Source of the DNA: Craterostigma plantagineum
Lineage: Eukaryota > Streptophyta > Magnoliopsida > Lamiales > Linderniaceae
DNA length: 64,000 bases
NCBI GenBank assembly: GCA_027422505.1
Contig: JAPQWV010000012.1
Coordinates: 23,699,501-23,763,500 of the forward strand
Direction: 5' to 3'
The translations under genes and the position numbers were made by a program. Shown here piece after piece: positions 57,060 to 64,000 of this stretch. Each line of letters opens with the position of its first letter. Position 1 is the first letter of the stretch. The notes under the pieces were generated by a model. It did not search any database, was not told where the DNA came from, and saw only the letters and a list, made by a program, of their open reading frames with translations.

Positions 57060-60000
57060 ATGTCACTCGAAGTCATGCCCGTCCCGCGCCTCACAAATCT
57101 CAACTGTGATAGTTGGGTTATCCGAACGAAGGTACTGCTCGGGTCGCGAGGCGTATGGAATATCGTAGAAAAAGGGTACACCGATCCGAAAAAATGGGAC
57201 GACGCGGCTCAAAGTAAGGCGTCGGAAGAATCTCGCAGACTCGACGATACCGCGCTCAACCTCATCCACCAAGCGTTAGACGATCCCAGTCTCGAAAAGA
57301 TAGTAGATGTGAAAAATTCGAAGGAAGCATGGGAAAAACTGGAGACAGCGTACAAAGGCGCCGACCGAGTAAAACAAGTACGGCTGCAAACTCTTCGTGG
57401 CGAATTCGAAATGACAAGAATGAAGAACGGCGAAGGCGTATCCGATTATATAACGAGAGACCATCTCGAATCAATTGAAGAGAAACGGCGAGGCTCTAAC
57501 GGAAGCCCGAGTCGTCGAGAAAATTCTCCGCTCCCTGATGGACGAGTACGAGAACGTGGTATGTGCAATTGAAGAATCCAAAGATCTCGAAGAAATGACG
57601 GTCGACGAACTTTCCGGTTCGCTCGAAGCTCACGAGCAACGGAAGAAAAAGAAGAAACAGGAATCGCTTGACGAGGCTCTGCAGACGAAATTGTCACTTA
57701 AAGAAGACAAGGCACTATATACGCATCATGACCGAGGACGAGGACGAGGTCAACGAAGACGAGGTTTCGGCCAAAATTCAGGCCGAGGATACAATTCGGA
57801 ACAACGGCAAACGAACAATCAAAATTGGAGAGGACGAGGTCGAGTTCAATGGCGAGGTGGTCGCTCGAATCGACCGAGCGTTGAATGCTACAACTGCGGG
57901 AAGTTCGGACATTTCGCAAAAGACTGTTGGTCCGAAAAGAAGGTGGACGAAAATGCGAATCTAATCACACAAGAAGAGCCAAAAGACGAAGGCGTTCTCT
58001 TGATGCGCTCGAGGATACGAGTCCAGGCAACGATATGGTGTGGTATCTTGACACTGGTGCCAACAATCATATGAGCGGGCATAAACATCTCTCCACTGTT
58101 CTGAAGAAGATCGATGATGGCCACGTGTCTTTTGGAAACGCATCGAAGATAGAAGTCAAAGGCTGAGGGAAAATCTGTTTCTCACAAAATGATGGCAAAC
58201 AGGGATCGGTCGAGGACGTATATTTCGTACCCGACTTGAAGAAGAATATCTTAAGCATGGGGCAGTTGCTCGAAAAAGGATGTTCAGTGTTCATGAAGGA
58301 CCGCTCATTACACCTAAGAAACAAAGACGGAAGAATGACGGCGCGGGTCGAGATGGAAAGGAACCAAATGTTCAAACTCAACGTGGAGGACAAAAACCAT
58401 TTGTGGCATATGCGGTTTGGTCATTTGCACTACGGTGGCCTAAAGAAGCTCTCCAAAAGAGGCATTGTCAACGGAATGCCGGTGATAGAAGGCGAAAAGA
58501 AGCTTTGTGAAAGCTGCATTATCGGGAAACATATGAGGATGACGTTCCAGAAGCAGGCAGAATATCGAGCGCGCAAACCACTCGAGCTCATACGTACAGA
58601 CATATGCGGGCCAATCACACCAGAATCATTCGGTGAAAGGAGATACTTTATCACTTTCATCGACGACTACTCAAGAAAGACGTGGGTGTATTTTCTAAAG
58701 GAAAAATCAGAAGCGTTCGGTACGTTTAAAAAATTCAAGGCTATGGTCGAAAAGGCGACAAGCTCAAACGTCAAGGCGCTCCGATCAGACAGAGGTGGTG
58801 AATACATGTCAGGTGCTTTCGTTAATTTTTGCGAAGAACAAGGCGTCAGGAGGTTCCTTACCGCATCTTATTCACCACAACAGAACGACGTAGCTGAAAG
58901 GAAGAACCGAACCATTCTCGATATGGTTCGATCAATGTTAAAGAGCAAGGACATGCCAAAGGAATTCTGGACCGTAGCGGTACGATGTGCCGTATATATT
59001 CAGAACCGATGTCCACATCACAGCCTCGAGAATCAAACACCACAGGAAGCATGGACTGACCGAAAACCGACGGTAGCACACTTCAAAATATTTGGAAGTG
59101 TGGCGTATGCACATGTACCCGATCAAAGAAGAACCAAGCTCAACGATAAAAGCAAAAAGCTCGTGTTTATTGGGTATGATGAGAAGACGAAGGCGTACCG
59201 GCTCTATGCCCCTGAAAATAAAAAGGTGATAGTAAGTCGCGATGTTCGGGTAGACGAAGAAAGTTCGTGGGGCTGGAACGTTGAAGAAAACACAACGCCG
59301 AAGAACCACTGATTGTTGCACCAATACCTGTTCCGATTTCGTCTCAAGAAAATGACGAGGAGGACGAACCAAGACAGCCGAGGATGCGAAGCATGCAGGA
59401 TCTGTACAGGTCAACCGAACAGGTTCACCTAGTCTGCTTACTGGCCGACTCGGAACAAATTAGTTTCGAAGAAGCCATAAGAGACAAGAGATGGAAAATG
59501 GCGATGGACGAAGAAATAAAGGCGATCGAAAAGAACGACACATGGAAACTTGTGGAGTTGCCAAACGGGCATAAACCCATTGGAGTCAAATGGGTTTATA
59601 AAAAGAAGATAAATGCTCTAGAAAAAATTGAACGCTATAAGGCAAGATTGGTGGTGAAGGGCTATCAACAACAAGCGGGAATAGATTACGACGAAGTTTT
59701 TGCTCCGTTGCAAGAATGGAGACAATTCGTTTGCTCCTGGCTCAAGCTGCACAACTCAACTGGCCAATCTACCAGATGGACGTGAAGTCCGCTTTTCTAA
59801 ACGGGGAACTCGAGGAAGAAGTCTACGTGGAGCAGCCCCCGGGATACTCACAATCGGGAGAAGAAGGCAAAGTGCTGAAATTAAAAAAGGCACTGTACGG
59901 GCTAAAGCAAGCGCCTCGAGCATGGAACACCCGAATCGATGGATATTTAAAAAAGAACAAGTTCGAGCAATGTCCATTCGAGCACGCTCTCTACGTCAAA

Positions 60001-60982
60001 CGAGAAGGAAAGGAAATGATCATCGTCGCACTCTATGTCGATGACCTTATTTTCATGGGAAGCAGTGAGAAAATAGTCAACGATTTCAAGAAGGCGATGA
60101 CGAAGGAATTCGAGATGACGGACTTGGGACTGATGAAATATTTTCTCGGTCTCGAAGTCGAACAAAGAAGCACTGGAATTTTTGGTTCGCAAGAAGCGTA
60201 TGCGAAGGCTATATTAAAGAAAAATAAAATGGAGGAAAACAACTCGGTATCGACACCGATGGAACTTGGAACAAAATTGTCCAAGTTTGAGGGAGGACAA
60301 GGAGTGAATGTGACCGACTATCGAAGCTCGTGGACAGTTTGCGATACTTAACCTGCACGAGACCCGATATCGCATATAGCGTTGAAGTCGTTAGCCGTTA
60401 TATGGAAGATCCGAGGCAGTCGCATCTAAAAGCGATCAAGAGAATTTTACGATACATCCGAGGAACACAATCTCTCGGACTATTTTATCCAAAGGCGAGC
60501 GACTGCAAATTAGTCGGATATTCTGACAGCGACTGGTGCGGAGATATTGATGATCGAAGAAGCACTGGAGGCTACGTATTTTATCTCGGGAATACGGCAT
60601 TCACCTGGTTATCGAAAAAATAACCGATCGTGACTCTATCAACCTGCGAAGCAGAATATGTGGCAGCATCGTGGTGTGTCTGTACGCAATCTGGCTGAGG
60701 AACTTACTGCTCGAGTTAAATCTTCGACAAGATGAGCCAACCGAAATTTGAGTCGACAATAAGTCAGCCATTGAGTTGGCGAAAAATCCAGTTCATCATG
60801 AGAGAAGCAAACATATTGATGCAAGATTTCATTTTATTCGGGAACACGTAAAAAATGAAGCAGTGAAAATGGTACACGTCGCGAGTTCGGATCAAGTTGT
60901 GGATATTTTCACGCAGCCGTTACCAACGAATACGTTTGAGATTTTGAAGCAGATGCTCGGGATGAAAGATCGAAGGCTTTGA
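57060..60982 (+). pseudogene. Copia-C gag-pol, several frame breaks
   Basis: Domains in copia order. Gag from 57060 (MSLEVMPVPRLTNLNCDSW), shifted near 57460. Zinc knuckle CYNCGKFGHFAKDC (about 57890). Protease WYLDTGANNHMSGH (about 58040), shifted and followed by a TGA near 58164. Integrase 58236-59312 with HLWHMRFGHLHYGGL, FIDDYSRKTWVYF, LRSDRGGEY and SPQQNDVAERKNRT. Reverse transcriptase from 59384, shifted near 59715, with MDVKSAFLNGELEEEVY, YGLKQAPRAW and LYVDDLIFMG. A break near 60330. RNase H-like region with GYSDSDWCGDIDDRRSTGG and, after stops, HIDARFHFIREHV (end 60982). At least five frame breaks mean it cannot be active without help. It sits about 110 bp past the RLP2 stop codon. 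Confidence 0.92.
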
Positions 60983-60997
60983 GCTTAAGGGGGAACT

Positions 60998-61066
60998 TGT
61001 TGAATAAGCTCAAAGTAGGGTCCAAACTAAAAGATAAGAATAATAAAAAAAACAATAAATAAAAGA
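60998..61066 (+). repeat. Copia-C 3' LTR, truncated
   Basis: The first 69 bp of the LTR, ending in AATAAAAGA, then an unrelated join (TCTCGTTGGAAG) to RLP2-derived sequence at 61080. Confidence 0.9.
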
Positions 61067-61079
61067 GTCTCGTTGGAAG

Positions 61080-61615
61080 CAGAAAGCACTCAAATTCAGA
61101 GCATGGATGCTTCGAGCTTCGTTGGAAACAGTCTATGCGGTCCTCCGTTAACTGCAAGTAAATGCGGTGTTAAAGTTGATGATGATAATGATGATGATCA
61201 TGACGCCAGTGGCGGAGGCAGAAAAATTGCCTAGTGGGGTCATTCTGTAAATATTATTAATTGGACCCCATACCCTGTATTTTTTACAATTTTCACTGGG
61301 GTCCTTATAGTGTAAATATTTTCATTTTTAGTCCCCACGTAAAAATTTTCTTTAAAATTACTAATAAATTTTTTTTTTCCAGTGGGGTCCAATGACCCCA
61401 CTGGTCCTCACGTGGCTCCGCCACTGCATGACGCTGAAGCATCTCATGGAGTTGAAGTAGATTGGTTGATAGTACTCTTGTCTTTGGGGTATACCGTTGG
61501 GTTGTCAAGCTTCTGTGTGGTGTTGATCTTCGGAAAATCATTTAGGGAAGCTTATTTTGAGATGTTAGAAGATATTTTGCAAAAGATAGTGTCTAAACTT
61601 GGATGTAACAGATGA
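61080..61615 (+). pseudogene. Duplicated 3' end of RLP2
   Basis: Copy of 56149-56456 encoding the last LRR cap (SSFVGNSLCGPPL), acidic run, membrane helix and tail through CNR-stop. The 3' flank that follows (61616-61726) is copied too. It is nearly identical to RLP2 and lacks everything upstream, so it cannot make a receptor. A 220-bp hAT MITE (61207-61426) is inserted in it but not in RLP2. Confidence 0.93.
61207..61426. mobile_element. hAT-type MITE, 220 bp
   Basis: Inverted ends CAGTGGCGGAG/CTCCGCCACTG and the 8-bp duplication CATGACGC at 61199-61206 and 61427-61434. A GTGGGGTC repeat occurs inside both ends. RLP2 itself provides the empty site (ATCATGACGCTGAAG near 56263). Confidence 0.96.
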
Positions 61616-61726
61616 AACTAAGTGCATAACTATTGTATAAGAACAAGTGAAGTTCATCGGTATAGCGCTGACATAATACATATCCCTTGTTCAATATCGT
61701 AGGGTTTTCTCCCTGTTAGTATAGTT

Positions 61727-62205
61727 TGTTGAATAAGCTCAAAGTAGGGTCCAAACTAAAAGATAAGAATAATAAAAAAACAATAAATAAAAGAAGAGAA
61801 GCCGTAATGATATATTGACAAATCAAGAGCGCATCTAAGAAAAATCTCTTTGGGAAGAAAAGCAAGGCATGAGCTATGAATTCAAAGATATAGCCGATAA
61901 AATTGATATACGCGTGATCTTAATATAGTTTGTTTGCATTCACCACTATGTATCTATATATACATGCATGGCTAATGTATTAATAATTGTGTGAGTGAAT
62001 ATAGAAAAGTGCTATGCGTTGGTGTATGATAGAAAGCAAAAAGGAAAATAACACTCTCCCACTTTGAAATCACTTTACGAGCCATCACTAGACACCACCA
62101 ATCAAACATATCACGAAGTGGCCATTATCTTTCAGATACAGTTACTAAAGTCACCTCACGAAATAAAATCCTTCTCAAATCGTCGCTTCAGCCGTAGAAA
62201 TAACA
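61727..62205 (+). repeat. Complete copia-C LTR (solo or relict)
   Basis: 479 bp LTR with TAGTT on both sides (61722-61726 and 62206-62210). The right flank is the original host sequence of the copia-C insertion. It has no interior of its own. Confidence 0.92.
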
Positions 62206-62744
62206 TAGTTCGTACAATGCTGCAAAAATCGAATTGCTGTTTGTAATCGTATTTATATGTATGGAGGAAGCATAGTGAAAGCTGGTCTTCAAACATTTCA
62301 AGTTCTATAAAAAAAATAAAAAAAATTGGATACAAACCTTATATTGGATATGCAATTCAAATCGTCGATACACACAATATATGTAATAAGGGTTTTGTAT
62401 GACTCATTCACGACGATCATTTGTGCAAATTATGAAGATTTCCTTTACACGAAGATCTTTTCGCCCAACGTGCGCCCAAGTTGATGAAGCAGCAACTGCA
62501 CTGTCATCACCATCCTTTTCCATCAAATGAGGGCAAATCAGTGCTGAAAAATCAGTCATCACATCCGAAGGTGATTGATTGGGGGCAGCCATTCGCTTTT
62601 TCTGTACCAATAAAAGTTGTAGTATTAAACAGGTGCTATTTACGTCTTACGTTATTACGTGAAAGCTGAAATAAAATGTGAATGCCTTGTATACAAAGAC
62701 GTCTTCGAAAGGCAGAATCCGAGATATTTTCACTAAATTTAGTC

Positions 62745-63787
62745 TCAAAATGGGTTTGGTTTTCCACGATCTCGACGAATTTCGGGCAAGTTATCGAGCT
62801 TTCTTTTACGCGCAGATCTTCGCCCGTAGCCCGCCCATGATGACAAAGCAGCAACTTCTCCTTCGCCGTAGTTCTCCTTTGTCAAACGAGGGCAAATCAG
62901 TCTTTCCACCGCCTCCGCATTTTCTAACCTTTCCACAAATATCGTGGTATTCATCTTCGTTAGGGTTTCAAATGGGCGTTTCTGATCTTTGACATTTTCA
63001 TCGCAGTGTAAAACCGTACAGCGCTGTAAATTCTCTTTCATAGTGCTGAAATTGTGCGACCTTTGGTTAAGTTCAGCGATGATTAAATCAACGTTGTGAT
63101 TGCCATGACTTGTTTGCCTGCGGAACATCAAAGGTTGTTGCATATATATCTACGTAAGAGTTCTTACCAAACCCTAGTATTTCGTATTAAACCTGACGTG
63201 TATAAACGTAGGGGGCTACGACGACAGATAAAATAAATCAAACAATATAAAATAAAAAGAGACATATGCTTACTCCTCCAAGATGAATGGGGTTGGATCA
63301 TCTTTTACATTGGCAACATTTTCTTCTTCGACCTGCAATTTCAAGCAAAGCATAAGCGGATGAAGAAATATGATTTAATGACTTACGAGTAACACACCAG
63401 AGAGGGAAACTGAAAACCCTAGAGAGGGAAAATGTGAAAAATTTAAAAATAGGAAAATTTCATATATAAGGGTGTTGAATAGACCGACCCAGAAATAAAT
63501 GAAGGGCTTATTTTCTTTCTTCTTTTCTTTTATATATAAAACAATGAAACCTCATATCTAACGGAGCTATAAGACACTTTACACCCAAATGATGAAAAAA
63601 CTAAATAGCACCAAGAGAAAACCCTAACCTGAAGTGGTTGTTGAGGTGGGGCTATAGCTGAGGTTGGTGGTGAAAACTATAGTCATTACATCCCAAGGTG
63701 TTTGATTGAGTTGACAGTAATGGGTTTGGACTATTTGACCCGAATTCAAGTGAGAAGTTTCTGGAAAGATAGAGGAGATAGTGTCAT
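62745..63787 (-). pseudogene. Unrecognised small gene, copy B, probably broken
   Basis: Paralogue of 48989-50693; the product is unknown to me. The minus strand has an ATG at 63787 (MTLSPL), but a missing base relative to copy A shifts the frame, so the conserved part SHLNSGQIVQTHYCQLNQ and PWDVMT is no longer reached. A donor follows CCACTTCAG near 63630. Exon 2 (about 63339-63283) encodes VEEENVANVKDDPTPFIL with donor GTAAGC. The last frame (63143-62745) contains FSTMKENLQ, FETLTKMNTTIFVERLENAE and ICPRLTKE, aligning loosely with copy A. About 350 bp further on, 62404-62610 holds a diverged repeat of part of this exon (DLRVKE). The intact ancestral structure is uncertain. Confidence 0.42.
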
Positions 63788-63795
63788 GTTGTTTT

Positions 63796-64000
63796 TGTTA
63801 GATAATCTCAAAGCAATCTAAAATAATAATAAAAATAAGATAAAATAAAAAAAGAAAAGGAAAAACATGCATCTAACGTGATGCATGTTGGAAGGAGAAG
63901 TCAAGATGATCTAGAAGAAGCTTGAATTGCATGGTATGGAAAGAAGAAAAAAACGTGAGGTAGAAGAAACGAAATAAAATAGCATAGTCAAAGAAGGGAT
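63796..64000 (+). mobile_element. Possible LTR start, cut by the window end
   Basis: Homology with copy A of the unrecognised gene (GTTGTTTTTG near 50695) stops exactly at 63796. New sequence then begins TGTTAGATAATCTCAAAG, which resembles the copia-C LTR start and continues AT-rich to the edge. The far end is not visible. Confidence 0.4.

Larger units (their letters stand above)
56568..61066 (+). mobile_element. Copia-C: degenerate full-length copia, 3' LTR truncated
   Basis: The 5' LTR is 56568-57043 (TGTTGAATAAGC ... AAATAACA), preceded by TAGTT (56563-56567). A primer-binding site TGGTATCAGAGCC (57047-57059) follows. A purine tract CTTAAGGGGGAAC precedes the 3' LTR, which starts at 60998 and stops after about 69 bp at 61066. 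Beyond it lie a 13-bp filler and a copy of the RLP2 3' end. All five copia domains are present but split. A complete LTR followed by TAGTT appears further on (61727-62210). Confidence 0.92.

Overview
This window comes from a plant nuclear genome, most likely a eudicot; the gene and repeat style suggests an asterid, perhaps Lamiales, but that is only a guess. The evidence is the multi-intron GT-AG genes, Ty1/copia and Ty3/gypsy LTR retrotransposons, hAT and Mutator-like MITEs, and intronless receptor-like-protein (RLP) genes. Most of the 64 kb is repeats. I support three intact-looking genes: a 16-exon FAD/NAD(P)-dependent oxidoreductase of the HI0933/YhiN family (14868-18487, +) and two tandem RLP paralogues (40095-43031 and 53589-56456, both +). 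The rest is mobile DNA, gene relics, or sequence in which I see nothing.

Layout. 1-9540: a copia-type, gag-only element on the minus strand (LTRs 2551-3684 and 8303-9435), lying in what looks like a tandem array of an ~8.79 kb unit. 9541-11185: a gypsy LTR/leader relic abutting an RLP fragment (11186-11759). 11966-12921: a plant-mobile-domain pseudogene. 13260-14460: a minisatellite, a hairpin MITE and a Mutator-like MITE. 14868-18487: the oxidoreductase gene. 18599-37264: about 18.7 kb of nested insertions in its 3' flank. These are a copia element (TSD ACTTG) holding a hAT MITE and a gag-protease-only gypsy element (TSD GCTGC), followed by a hAT-like element split by a solo gypsy LTR (TSD TCTAT), itself split by a young Tnt1-like copia (TSD CCATT).

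37911-38867: a solo copia LTR, then RLP1. 43663-48510: back-to-back remnants of a MYB-CC transcription-factor gene (-) and the C-terminal half of a phytochelatin synthase gene (+); the latter has a hAT MITE in an exon. 48989-50693: an unrecognised gene broken by a solo LTR. 51021-52728: a perfect 327-bp palindrome and a Mutator-like fold-back element. Then RLP2, a degenerate full-length copia (56568-61066), a tandem duplication of the RLP2 3' end plus an LTR (61080-62205), and a second copy of the unrecognised gene (62745-63787).

The two RLP loci share upstream sequence, so each acts as the empty-site control for insertions in the other. The working genes are probably independent: one organellar or housekeeping oxidoreductase and a small RLP cluster of the kind used in cell-surface immunity. 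No operon-like cooperation is implied. No rRNA, tRNA or CRISPR feature was seen.
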